64,000 nt of DNA. It comes from Notolepis coatsorum (lineage: Eukaryota > Chordata > Actinopteri > Aulopiformes > Paralepididae). Where the stretch lies: positions 118,145,127 to 118,209,126 of the forward strand of contig OZ020594.1 in the NCBI GenBank assembly GCA_963971535.1, read 5' to 3'. The notes under the pieces were generated by a model that worked only from the letters and a program-made list of their open reading frames with translations, searched no databases and had not been told where the DNA came from. Position 1 is the first letter of the stretch; each line of letters opens with the position of its first letter. Position numbers and translations under genes: made by a program. Shown one piece after another: positions 8,863 to 19,296 of this stretch.

Positions 8863-10642
8863 TGTGGAGCACTCCTGTTGGTCGGTTGCTTTGGATCGTC
8901 TGGGGTGGTGCCGACTCGCGGTCGTCCGAGTAGCACCGTGACTCCCAGTGTCTGCTGTAGCAGTCGGGACAGTAGGGAGCGGTCTGGTGGATCTTTGGTA
9001 CTGGTGCCACCGCCTCGGCCTGGTACATTACCGTGACGGGCCCACTTTGTTGTCCTGGCGGACGCCTGTTGATGTCATGCAGGACCTCCAAGTGGGCGCC
9101 GCCGCACCTGCTACACTTTTTCTTCAAGCGGCACTCAGCTGCCATGTGGCTGCGCGCGCAGCGGAAGCAGCGGCGGTGGTCCTTGATCCACTGACTCACC
9201 TCATCCGTGGTCAGCTTCCTGAAAGTGTCGCATTGATACAGCCGATGTTCTCCTTCACAGTACTGGCATTCAATCTTCCACTCCTCTTTCGTCGAGGGGG
9301 TGTTGTGGTTCTTGTGCTGCGGTACTGATTCGGCTTGGTGCATAACGGTCACCGACCGGCGGTTATCATTTAATCCCCGAGGTCCTGGTCTTGGGCTTGG
9401 TCCACTCCATACGAACGTGTCCAGTCGTAGGCTGCTGACCTCCCTGGCGAGGAAATCAGACAAGTCTAGGAGGGATGCCTCTGGACCGTTGGGGTCGCGG
9501 TGGTCTCTCTGCCGCCGAAAACGCTCTTGTCGGGCGGGAGGGAGCTTCTCTAATATCCTCTCTACATTAGAGTTAGCGTACAGTTCGTATATCCCTTTTT
9601 CCTTTTGGGACCCCAGCATCCCTACCAGGGACTGTACCCTGATAGAGAGGTCATCCAATGCTCTGCTGTCTCTGGCTGGGGGGAGACGGTCGATGTCTCT
9701 TATCTCTTGTATCACGTAGTCCCATATGCGTCCATAACATTGGTCGAGGGCTACTAGAGCCGCGGTGTATGGGGTAGTAGAGTTGGAATATGCCAGCGCT
9801 ATATTGTGCGCTCTGGGCACCTTCAGGTGCTTGAGTAGGATAGCATACCTGTACGTTTCATCCGGTACATCGGACATCATTGTCTCCAAGCACATTCGTA
9901 GCTCTGTGTACTGTGCTCTGTTCTCGTGTGTGAAGTCCGGGAACGTCGGTGTGCCAAGGTACGATGCCATGGATGGCTGGCACATCGGTGAGCGTTGGGG
10001 GAGAGGCCTCCTGGGCGAGTCTCCCCGTGCGTGTCGTCTTGGGCTGGTACTTGGTGGGTACCGAAGGTCGGGTACCCAGGTGCTGTTCCTCGGTGCTGAC
10101 GGTGCGTCAAACTCACCCGTGAGTTGAGTCGGGGGTTTGTAGCGCAGTGCCTCGGGGCTGACGTCTGGGCTGTACTGGACCTCCTGGTCCAGAGTACGTT
10201 GCTGCTGGTCGGGGCTGTACTGGGCCTCCTGGTCCAGAGTACGTTGCTGCTGGTCGGGGCTGTACTGGGCCTCCTGGTCCAGAGTACGTTGCTGCTGGTC
10301 GGGGCTGTACTGGGCCTCCTGGTCCAGAGTACGTTGCTGCTGGTCGGGGCTGTACTGGGCCTCCTGGTCCAGAGTACGTTGCTGCTGGTCGGCTTGACAT
10401 TCCTCCTCTTCCTCTTCCTCTGCTAGGTCCTGGAGTCTTCTGTTCAGTCTCTCGGCGTGGTCCGGTTCTTCCCGGTTGCTGGGTCTCGTATGGACCGGCC
10501 GGGGAGGCGGTTCGGAGACGTGGACAGGATCCTCCTGTTGGCGGGGTCCCGGGTCGCTTGGTCGGGTAGGGGAATGTGTCCTAGACCCTTGTCGTGACAA
10601 TCTCCGGGAGCTCCGTGCGGAGTGAGGGTGTCGCCATGGCAA
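8753..10642 (-). pseudogene. BEL/Pao 1 Gag: repeat, DUF1759 and zinc-knuckle part
   Basis: The 629-codon frame begins with Pro/Arg-rich sequence, then a 15-residue tandem repeat QQQRTLDQEAQYSPD (five copies). Next is the DUF1759 capsid-like region (YLGTPTFPDFTHENRAQYTE, KLPPARQERFRRQ). It ends with Cys/His knuckles CQYCEGEHRLYQC and CFRCARSHMAAEC plus CSRCGGAH. Gag packages element RNA into particles. The first part of Gag (10581-11474) lies in another frame, overlapping by about 60 bp, and protease follows in a third frame. This is best read as a decaying copy. Confidence 0.75.
10172..10390. repeat. 45-bp coding minisatellite inside gag
   Basis: Five near-identical 45-bp units, each adding exactly 15 residues to Gag, so copy-number change keeps the frame. 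The opposite strand is also open through the array, which explains a shadow frame there. Confidence 0.9.
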
Positions 10643-11474
10643 TCAATTTGTCCATCATCTGCGCCTGCAGCCGGTCGCGCTCTGCCTCGCGGTGGGCATG
10701 GGCGGCGTCGCGCGCTGCTTTGCGCTGGGCATTGGCGGCGTCGCGCTGCGCATTGGCGGCGGCGTGCTGCGCCTCGGCGCGGCTTCTTTCAATGTTCTCT
10801 TCTGTCTGAAGGCGTCTGGTCTCCAGTCTTATGCGGTCGTCTTCACTCCTTTGTTGCGCCTGGAAGCGCTCTCGCTCGGTTGCAGAATGTTCGCGTTCAC
10901 TGAGGGCTTGGAGTTGCGCGTGAAGGCGCTCTCGTTGGTCTGCAGCTCGTTCACGCTCGGTGGAGGCTGCCAGGGTGGCGATGAGTGCCTGCGCCAGCAT
11001 CTTGTCCGCTTCGCTGGGGGAAGACACAGGCGGAGGTGATCGGCTTCTGGCAGTGCTCGTTGGAGATCCGTTCTCCTGTCGGTCTCCGAGGAGGTCCATC
11101 TCCTGGGTGTGCGTCTCTTCTGGTAGTGGGTCGGGTTCCGTCCCTGGAGGGCTTTCTTTATCCTGGAGCTCTCCGGGGACTACCTCGTTGGCGTCGGCGG
11201 GGGGTAAAGTCATGTCAGGTCCCTCCTGGTCCCCCCCGTGAGCTTGGTCAGTTACGTTACAACCCACTAGGGTCTCTACTGGCGGGGTCGCCTGGTCGGT
11301 AGGGTTTGACATACTTTGACTATCCGCTTTATTTATTTTATCCGTATTTAACTTCTTTATAAAGCTAGGTATTAGACTGACAGCGTATGCCTCTAGATAG
11401 GGAGGTGGCTGACGTCTGCGCTCCGGGCGATCTAGCTTAGGAGAACCGTTTGTGGAGTGTTCATCATCGGCCAT
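10581..11474 (-). pseudogene. BEL/Pao 1 Gag N-terminal coiled-coil part
   Basis: Begins MADDEHSTNGSPKLDRPERR just downstream of the primer-binding site (ATG at 11474). The middle is acidic and Pro-rich. From about residue 160 it is a long charged helix with Glu/Arg/Gln/Ala periodicity (ALSEREHSATERERFQAQ, AAANAQRDAANAQRKAARDA), a predicted coiled coil of about 110 residues. The frame ends at MATPSLRTELPEIVTTRV and continues in the overlapping gag frame. The start is chosen because it is the first ATG after the primer site. Confidence 0.65.
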
Positions 11475-11513
11475 GTTAATATTAATATTATATTAATATT
11501 ATGCTAATTACCC

Positions 11514-11530
11514 TCCGGCTCGAAGGACCA
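11514..11530 (-). promoter_or_regulatory. Primer-binding site, tRNA-Tyr type
   Basis: The sense strand reads TGGTCCTTCGAGCCGGA two bases after the LTR. Its complement TCCGGCTCGAAGGACCA equals the 3' end of eukaryotic tRNA-Tyr with CCA, so tRNA-Tyr is the likely minus-strand primer. Confidence 0.75.
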
Positions 11531-11532
11531 AT

Positions 11533-12185
11533 TGTAACTGAGGGGTACAATTCCCTGACTGTATTAATAAATATGGTATCATTAAACCACTACTGTCTTA
11601 TGTACATTACTACTGGCCATACAGTACACAGGTATATGAGATGAACACTTCCACAATGACACAGTTCCACACAAATCTTGGGTAGATTAATATTTATTAA
11701 CAGCAATAATAATATGTTACATTACTTTAATTATGGGTCGCGCTTATAAGGCAAAGAATGTGCGTTAGTAAGTCAAGAGCGTAAGTCCATTGGCATATTA
11801 CGCAGGAGATAATGAATACCACCTGTATCTTAGGAATTATATCTATGGTACACTAGTAAGGTAGCGGGAGATAATAGTAGGGTCCCTCCGGTTGTAGGCC
11901 AGCAAGGGGAGAGGAATTGTCGGTAACGAAGGGTCTGGGTCAACGAAGAATAGGGAGACTCCAAGTACAGGAGACGGTGCAATAATCTCTTGATCCGCAG
12001 ACGAATAACAGCTATTCTCCGGTATGCAGCTCCGCATTGAAGAAAGCTAGCCAGCCTCGGGCGTCCGAGAGGCGGGCTCGACGTTGCTCCTCACAGGGTA
12101 AATCCCACACAATTGTGGGTGTAGGCGATTCTCCGCTCCATCAGTTACAGGACCAAAGCAAATATAATCCAGCCGAAAAGGGTTA
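11533..12185 (-). repeat. BEL/Pao 1, diverged partial LTR next to the primer site
   Basis: Starts with the same 'tgtaactgaggggtacaatt' terminus and follows the other LTRs for about 650 bp, but with many more differences than those two show from each other. Similarity stops near 12185. The next about 190 bp (12186-12376) matches neither LTR nor anything else I recognise. Confidence 0.75.
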
Positions 12186-12376
12186 TGCAGTCGTCGGGTA
12201 GGTTATCCAGTGTGCATGTCCACACGGTCCTCGTCCAGGGCTCCTCGGGTGAAGGAGCCAGGGTAAGCTGCCCAGCCTGGATAAGCACACTAGCTGGTAC
12301 GAGGAAGCGTTGGTGATGCTGGTCACTGTAGAACGGTAGCCGCACGATACACTATACATAAATAGACTATTACTGA

Positions 12377-13528
12377 ATTAAACCACTACTGTCTTATGTA
12401 CATTACTACTGGCCATACAGTACACAGGTATATGAGATGAACACCTCCACAATGACACGGTTCCACACAAATCTTGGTTAGAATAATATTTATTAGCAGC
12501 AATAATAGTATATTACATTACTTTACTTAGAGTCGCGCTTGTAAGGCGAAGAATGTGCGTGAATAAGTCAAGAGCGTAAGTCCATTAGAATAGTACGCAG
12601 GAGATAATGAATACCACCTGTATCTTAGGAATTATATCTATGGTACACTAGTAGGGCAGCGGGAGATACTAGTAGGGTCCCTCCGGTTGTAGGCCAGCAG
12701 GGGAGGAAATGTTCGAATGCAAAGTCTGGATCACCGGGGAATCAATAAGCTCCTGCTATGGGAGACGGTACATTACTCCCTTGATCGGCAGACGAAAGCA
12801 GCAGCTGTAATCCAAGTATGCGTGCAGCATAGGTGAAAGCCAGCCAGCCTCTCCTAGAGACAGGCTCGAGTGATGCTCCTCACGGGTGGTCCCACACAGT
12901 AGTGGGTGTAGACGATTCTCCGCTCCATCAGCTACAGGACCAAAGCAAATATAATAATCCAGCCGAAAAGGGCTCTGCATTCACCGGTGTAGATTCTCCG
13001 GTGCGCGGTACTTCACATTAACTAGGTCGAACTTGACGTTATTCCACTAAGCTCTGACACTTTACTATCCTATTCGCACGCGGTTATAAGTGCTCTATTT
13101 AGACGCACGGTTGCTCACTTCACTTGGTCGTTGACTCGTGATGAAGGCTTTAACGTTTGAGGGTAACACGTTTCTAGGTTAACTTGACTTTAGGCTAAGT
13201 GCTGCTGTATCCACCTGCGACGTATTTATACGTACAGTGAATAATCTAGTACCAGCCTTATTCCTGTCTCGTATTCTTGCGCAGAACCGGGCATGTCCAG
13301 GCAAGCCTTGGCGGTGACTTTGAACTAGACATTGGGGGTATGGCAGTGGCGCCTAGTGGATCGCTATCCAATAGGAGAATGAAATATTATGGTCTGTACT
13401 AGGTAAAAGGGATATTCCGTGTATATGTACAAAGAATACACAAGGGATATCAGACGATATACAAATACTATGCAATATATATCAAGTAATAAATATATAT
13501 ATTCGGTTTAATCTGATCCTTCGTAACA
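12377..13528 (-). repeat. BEL/Pao 1, 5' LTR (lacks 48 bp of its inner end)
   Basis: Near-identical to 6485-7637 and bordered by the outer GTTAC duplication. The inner 48 bp, including the terminal GTTACA, are replaced by sequence leading into the diverged LTR copy. Confidence 0.85.
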
Positions 13529-13533
13529 GTTAC

Positions 13534-14362
13534 ATTACCAACAATCCTGTAGTCTCTACAGATTATAATCATCTAATGTTACATTACCAACAATCCTGTA
13601 GTCTCTACAGATTTTAGTCCCTAATGTTACATTACCAACAATCATGTAGCCTCTACAGACTTTAGTCACCTAATGTTACATTACCAACAATCCTGTAGTC
13701 TCTACAGATTATAATCACCTAATGTTACATTACCAACAATCATGTAGCCTCTACAGATTTTAGTCACCTAATGTTACATTACCAACAATCCTGTAGTCTA
13801 CAGATTATAATCACCTAATGTTACATTACCAACAATCATGTAGTCTCTACAGATTATAATCACCTAATGTTACATTACCAACAATCATGTAGTCTCTACA
13901 GATTTTAGTCACCTAATGTTACATTACCAACAATCCTGTAGCCTCTACAGATTTTAGTCACCTAATGTTACATTACCAACAATCCTGTAGTCTCTACAGA
14001 TTTTAGTCACCTAATGTTACATTACCAACAATCCTGTAGTCTCTACAGATTTTAGTCACCTAATGTTACATTACCAACAATCCTGTAGCCTCTACAGATT
14101 TTAGTCACCTAATGTTACATTACCAACAATCCTGTAGCCTCTACAGACTTTAGTCACCTAATGTTACATTACCAACAATCATGTAGCCTCTACAGATTTT
14201 AGTCCCTAATGTTACATTACCAACAATCCTGTAGTCTCTACAGATTTTAGTCACCTAATGTTACATTACCAACAATCCTGTAGCCTCTACAGATTTTAGT
14301 CACCTAATGTTACATTACCAACAATCATGTAGCCTCTACAGATTTTAATCACCTAATGTTTG
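13534..14362. repeat. 49-bp minisatellite, right arm
   Basis: About 17 copies of the same 49-bp unit as 6186-6436, with recurrent variants (cctgtag/catgtag, gtctc/gcctc, attttag/attataat). One unit lacks four bases near 13797. Total array size before the BEL/Pao insertion was about 22 copies. Confidence 0.9.
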
Positions 14363-15160
14363 TGTCTGTGCTAGTGTAGTACTTTTCTGGGCCTAAATGT
14401 TCTGATACAATCAGAACCTAATCCTCTGTCTGCTCTGCGTTGTGTTCAAAACCTTAAACGCCCTGAAGTACTTCAAAAAACCAGGAAATGGTTTGTATGC
14501 GGCGGCCAACAGAGGAGACGGCGGTTTGAAGAAAAAGAGGTCCGAGCGGATTTGATCAGCTAGAATCCGGGTTTTTATTAGGATTCAATAGCAAGTTACA
14601 AATCAATGATTTGAAAATTTAGTGCAATGAATTCTGCTAGTTGAAATCACTAGGCCGAAGTTTAGCAGAATTCAGTCTAAAAAGTCCAATATCTAATGAG
14701 CTCGACGTCTGTCTCGCTTCTTCTCCGTTGTTATCTCTCGTCTGCTCCGGGGCGTCGCAGCTGACTTCCGGTGCAGTGGGGGGAAGAGAATGTAGATTGG
14801 ATGTTGCTTGCTCGTCGTCGTCCGTGGGGTTGTGTCGCTCTCTCCCAGAGCCACCTATCTCAAAGTCTATGTCTCCTCCTCCCAACATTACGTCATGGGG
14901 GCGGGTCGTTCTGAGCGTTAAAGATCTTCCTATTGGATGGCCAGTAGTCATGCCCGTTTATAGGCTACCTTCACGTCTAATTCGCTGAAAATAGATGTTT
15001 GTCTTCTTTGAATAGCCCTGGCCGGATCTCCTTGTAAGGGTTTTCCTAGCAGTTTCTAGTTAGGGGTGTTTAACAGCTGCAGAACGGTTTCTTAAAGGGG
15101 GGCTATGTAATCAGCTTGGCCAGTTCCTGTGTTTTAGGGCCCGGTGTAAACACTTCATTG
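14363..15160 (-). mobile_element. Possible LTR or promoter-bearing repeat
   Basis: On the minus strand CCTATAAACGGGC (TATA at 14957-14962) is followed about 380 bp later by AATAAA (14574-14579). That is the promoter-to-polyA spacing of an LTR. A 104-codon frame at 14637-14951, rich in Asp/Ser/Thr, lies between. No matching second LTR, target duplication or primer site was found, so the boundaries are only nominal. Confidence 0.25.
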
Positions 15161-15489
15161 TCTCCACCAGTCCTACAACCCCCAGGATTCTTTTTGATCT
15201 ATTGTAACTAAGGGAGTTTGAGACAAAATGTCTGGCGTCTCTTAACATGCCACTATTATCTCTAAATCTCGGTTTCAAGAAGTCTATTGATCTTGGGGGG
15301 TTTTAAACAGAAGTATAGTGTGTTCTTTGTTGTAAGGTCAACACACCCCTAAGGTATCTGAGTGTGGCCCTGAGAAAGTAAACTAGTGATACAGGTGCAG
15401 TTTGGGGGTTTTGAACCAGCAGTCTATTGTAAGAATGTAGGTATGCGGGTGATTAACTCAGCCGCTACCTCCACTTTCCCCCTCTCCAG
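15161..15489. other. No recognisable gene
   Basis: Unique-looking sequence with G- and T-rich runs, ending in a pyrimidine tract at 15470-15489. Confidence 0.4.
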
Positions 15490-15540
15490 GAGTTAGATGA
15501 CGGTCACTTTGAGTCAGCTATGAATGTGATGATGCGTGCA
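15490..15540 (+). CDS. Possible exon (unidentified)
   Basis: A pyrimidine tract and acceptor (CCCCCTCTCCAG) are followed by an open block ELDDGHFESAMNVMMRA and a GTTTACC that could act as donor. The borders are suggestive but the block is short and I do not recognise it. Confidence 0.22.
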
Positions 15541-15669
15541 GTTTACCAACTCTGCCAAATTGCCATTCTGATTACAGTTTATTTAAACAGTTTACTTTAT
15601 GGAAAACTACTACACTAGTGCAGGTGACAAACCCGGTGTGTGTGCGTGCACATTCCCTCCACCTGTGTC

Positions 15670-15810
15670 ATGGTGATGTTGATTACCCGAGTGGTCCTGC
15701 GTCTCTTGGTGGAGGAGGGCAGAGGCCTCTTGGCGGAGTCCAGACACAGATCAGCTGCTGTAGAGGTCAGACTCGCCATGTTACCACCGGCCCTGGAGGA
15801 GGAGCAATAA
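15670..15810 (+). CDS. Possible terminal exon (unidentified)
   Basis: An open frame from ATG at 15670 to TAA at 15808-15810 encodes about 46 residues, with a hydrophobic/basic start (MVMLITRVVLRLLVEEGRG) and an acidic end (ALEEEQ). It lies just before the duplicated segment at 15818 and 130 bp after the possible exon above. Codon composition is GC-richer than the surroundings. It may be the last exon of a lost gene or chance. No family is recognised. Confidence 0.22.
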   Translation: MVMLITRVVLRLLVEEGRGLLAESRHRSAAVEVRLAMLPPALEEEQ

Positions 15811-15817
15811 CACTAAC

Positions 15818-16425
15818 TCAATATACAGGTACTGACCATACCAATAATACAACTCAGTGGCTTTACTAAGAGGTAGTGAGACAAACGGCAGACAAATATA
15901 ACAAACACACAAGGATGGATGGATGGGGTTAAGAGAAGACTGGAGAAGAGACGGGTCATGAGGCAGGTTTGAAGAATAGAGACTGCAGGTCTCTAATGTC
16001 TCGTCTAATATAATGGAAACACCCAAGTAAATGTAGAATTATATAATACAAATACATATAGAGTACTGTATATTGAATGAGTAAATCAGTATAATTGTAT
16101 AAAGTATAATGGAAATAGTAAATATATAGAAACAAATGATAGAATACTGTATATTGGAAGAGTAAATAATGAACATGAAGACTGAGGCAAAGGATTTAGA
16201 GCCTGACCGATACTGGATTTCTGGGGCCAATGTCAATACTGACATTTGAGAGTAAAAATAATACAAGGGTCATGAATGTGCACCGCAAATTTGACAAGAT
16301 TAAAATGAAAGCTATCGGAGTTATGGCGTTCTGCCATGGTGGTCAGGGTAAATCCATAATATAATTACAGGTCCCAATTAGGGCTGGGACATCACAGCGT
16401 TAATTTAGATGAATTAACTACAGAA
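15818..16425. repeat. Duplicated segment, copy 1 (uninterrupted)
   Basis: Runs from 'aactca(a/c)tatacaggtactg' to 'gaattaactacagaa' and matches 54919-55271 joined to 61778-62084 almost base for base. Here the sequence 'aatatatagaaacaaatg' is continuous. In copy 2 it is split by the BEL/Pao element with TATAG duplicated, so this copy shows the empty site. Confidence 0.9.
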
Positions 16426-16555
16426 AGAAATTACGCATTTTATAGCACTTTGTTTATAATACGCTTCTCAGTGGACAAGTTCCAGGCATACCGTTTATAC
16501 AGTTGTACAGCATGCATTGGGTGACGTCAGACAGTTGTAGGCTACATGGGGAAAG

Positions 16556-17237
16556 TTGACTGCATTGCTTGGCCCGTTGAATGGGAGATTTAGTAAAAAA
16601 TTTAAAACAGAAGTTTGCAAAGACTTTGCATATCACCAGAGCATTTCAAGCCTAAGGTATCACCTCAATGCTAAGCATTCTGCAGCTAACGTGGATGCTA
16701 GAGCTAATGCTGGCCAGGCTAACGTTAGCCCTAGTACGAGCAAGCAGGGTCGCCAACTGCTGCACGATTAATCGATTTTTAATCGAAATTGCGATTTGAA
16801 ATGATGCAATTAGCAAATCGAAAAAAAAAGCTATTTTCTTTTTTTACATTTATTTAACCAGGAAGTCCCATTGAGATACAAGATCGGTTTGGGAGAGGGA
16901 GGTAAGGGGTTTTACATTGTGTGTTGTGAAGTTTAGACTTCAGAGAGGGAGAGTAAAGTACAGAGAAAAAGGTACCGTTGGGTACCGGTATCGATTCCCA
17001 GGTAAAAAGAAAGATTTTCAGGCTCGGTGTCCCGAACAGACCCACCACGTAGGCCAGATGGAAGCCACATTTTACAATAAACCTCTGTGGGGCTGCTTAA
17101 AAATAATAATCGCAATCACAATATCTGTCAGAGAAATCACAATTAGATTATTTCCCAAAATCTTGCAGCCCCATCGCCAACCCACACTAGACCAGATGAT
17201 GGGGTTCAGAGCCAAGATGAGTCAGACCAACGTCTAA
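16556..17237 (+). pseudogene. BED zinc-finger transposase N-terminus, split by MITE
   Basis: The frame contains EVCKDFAYHQSISSLRYHLN followed by AKHS, the second half of a BED finger as found in hAT transposases and ZBED proteins ('CxxC...HxxxH' with YHxSxSSLRYHL). Then comes an Ala/Ser-rich linker ending SKQGRQ. The 416-bp MITE at 16758-17173 interrupts the frame. After it PTLDQMMGFRAKMSQTNV continues in the same register to a stop at 17235-17237. The first Cys residues and all catalytic parts are missing, so only a fragment of the transposon gene is present. Confidence 0.55.
16758..17173. mobile_element. hAT-type MITE with 8-bp TSD
   Basis: Bordered by TCGCCAAC at 16750-16757 and 17174-17181. 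The ends are loosely inverted: TGCTGCACGATTAATCG on the left and GATTATTTCCCAAAATCTTGCAG on the right. Internally it holds a common fish LINE-tail motif 'tttatttaaccaggaagtcc' at about 16845-16868 and 'ggtaccggtatcgattccca' further on. Confidence 0.75.
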
Positions 17238-17300
17238 AAGTAAAAAAACACTGGCTCGCTGGATTGCTGTGGACTGTAGCCAACCAAAATACAGAAGCTG

Positions 17301-18088
17301 GGCCCTATTCCCCGTACCTGGCTAACTGAGTTAGCCGGATAATTTTCAGCATAGCTTGACTTAAGCCAGACCTTTTCGTTCCCTGACGTCGGATTTTCTA
17401 AGTCATGGCCACACCCTCGCAAAGAAATGACAGCTCGCTTCCTGAAATAATTATCACAGTGTAGATCTGCATTATACCATTCTGAATTATGTTTTTGTGC
17501 TTCGTTTTCCTAGAGGGGGCTTTTGAAATGTAAAATAATAGACTTAAAATGCTGATAATAAATCATATTCAGCCTATAGATTTACTTTGTCCTAAATAAT
17601 GCACGTCATATTTATACGGATACGGCGCTCGGAGTCGCGATACACACTGCATGTGGTTATTTTAATAACTGCGCATTGCAAATGTGAATCCCTCTGGATA
17701 TTTTTAATGAATGAAACCTATCGGGCGTTTGGCTGTGATTAGTTTCTGATTGGGGTAATGAGGGATTTAACATTAGCCTATAGATTATGCATTTAACTTG
17801 TCGGCGAGGCTATTGAGCCGTACTGTATTGTACCCAATCCGTTAATAAAGTTTTAAATCAATCAATCAATGCCATTAGAAAATCAGGATTTCTGCGATCG
17901 ACACCTGCTGTCTTTTCAGGTGAGGCGGCCACACGCAATTATCCTGAGTATCAAGTCTGGTTCGAATTAACAAGACTGAATCAGCGTTCGAGGAACAGGG
18001 AAAGCGTGGATTCAAACATCAGGTTAATTGAATCTGGATAATGGGACTTTTGATCGACTTAGTTGAATCAGGTACGGGGAATAGGGCC
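17301..18088. mobile_element. PIF/Harbinger-like non-autonomous element B
   Basis: Inverted ends GGCCCTATTCCCCGTACCTG on both sides, with CTG duplicated at 17298-17300 and 18089-18091. It shares the GGCCCT terminus and the CTG target with element A but differs inside. A LINE D 3' tail in plus orientation (17810-17872, ending in (AATC)n) is nested in it. Confidence 0.75.
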
Positions 18089-18346
18089 CTGGAGACCCTC
18101 CTTGAACCATGCAGGTAAACAAAAACCCACCCACAACAAGAACAGTTTATTAGGGTTTCAAGCACAAAGTGCAGAAACCCTATTGTTTGTGAATAATTCT
18201 CTTAAGCATTGGTTTTGCAAATTCCCGTGAAATGGTGAACATGAACTTTGACCCATTGATTGGAAGTTGTGCAAATGACCCCAATTGGTAAAATGGGGGC
18301 ACCTAATGTTGGTTTTTGGACCAATTGGTCAAAAGGGGGCGCTATA
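18089..18346. repeat. Fish repeat beginning with a GTTTC hairpin
   Basis: Includes a near-perfect hairpin 'tagggtttcaagcacaaag..gcagaaaccctat' at about 18150-18184 and ends '...aaaagggggcgctata'. It resumes after the SINE at 18773, so the SINE is younger. Confidence 0.5.
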
Positions 18347-18756
18347 GGGCGGCCGGGTGGCGCAGCGGACTAAGCGTCTGCCCACCACCACAGAGACAGT
18401 GAGATCGAATCCAGCTGTGGTGCTTCCGGGTTGGCCGACTGTCCGTACTAACACAATTGGCAGTGTTAGAGGGTGGGTCCTGGTCGTTGTAAACAGCAAC
18501 TCCTACAGTTCGGTCGGGGCGCCTGCACAGCGAGGGAAAGACCTGGGGGAGGTAGTGTGATCCTTCCACACGTTACACTCCCCCAGTGACAGTCTGCGCT
18601 GCCAGGTGAAAAGAAGCGGTTGATTGGCTACACATGTGTCGGAGGAAGCTGTAGGGGGGTAGGTGCGCAACGACCAGGAAGGGGATTGGGAATTGGCATA
18701 ACGACTAACATTGGGATGGGGAGAAAAACGGAAAAAGGAGGGGAAAAAATTATAAA
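18347..18756 (+). mobile_element. tRNA-derived SINE, complete with TSD
   Basis: A 410-bp element bordered by a perfect 16-bp duplication AAAAGGGGGCGCTATA (18331-18346 and 18757-18772). Box A TGGCGCAGCGG is at 18357-18367 and box B near 18402-18412 (ATCGAATCC). The body is followed by an A-rich tail. It is the plus-strand relative of 2016-2472. Confidence 0.9.
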
Positions 18757-18915
18757 AAAAGGGGGCGCTATAATTAAAGGTCAACTTTAAAAGATCAGAA
18801 CTCCGATTTACACAACTTGATGCATACATCCATCTCTATGCCCTCTACAGATTTGCCTCAAGGACCCATAAAGTCTGCCATATTGGATTTTCTGCCATTT
18901 TAGATTTAACACATT

Positions 18916-19205
18916 TTCATCATTATCATCATTTATTCATACATGGAATTACCAGTCCAACAGTACATATTAATATGATCCACCAAATTCCATGGCCGAA
19001 AGGAACAGGAAGAAAAATTCTTATATGCACCTGCCCCTACACACAGCACACTGATGGACTTATTGCAATGTCCACCAAATCAAACAGAATGTACATACCC
19101 ATTTTGCAAAAATGGAAACATCAACACAACTAAATTAAAACATAAATAAACCCATTTTGTGTATCTGTCAAACTACATATTTAGGTTAATTCATTTATAC
19201 ACACA
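18916..19205. repeat. Dispersed repeat, copy B
   Basis: Second copy of the sequence at 1-262, in the same orientation, with small indels. See copy A for the shared landmarks. Confidence 0.6.
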
Positions 19206-19296
19206 CGTATCTATTATAATAACTAAATCATACTACTACCTCAGGGTATCTGCAGGTTTAGCCCAGTCAGATTTAAGGCTTTTTAAGACTTTTTAA

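Larger units (their letters stand above)
6437..13528 (-). mobile_element. BEL/Pao LTR retrotransposon 1 (internally deleted)
   Basis: The element lies between 5-bp duplications GTTAC (6432-6436 and 13529-13533). Its LTRs run TGTTAC...GTTACA on the minus strand. Sense order is a compound 5' LTR, a tRNA-Tyr primer site, a coiled-coil gag, DUF1759-type gag with zinc knuckles, aspartic protease and then directly the post-integrase DUF5641. Reverse transcriptase, RNase H and integrase are missing and several frames are broken, so movement would need proteins supplied in trans. The insertion split a 49-bp minisatellite. A third, diverged LTR lies next to the primer site. Confidence 0.85.

Noticed and set aside
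8509-9036. 175-codon plus-strand frame
   Set aside because: Antisense shadow of the BEL/Pao protease and gag.
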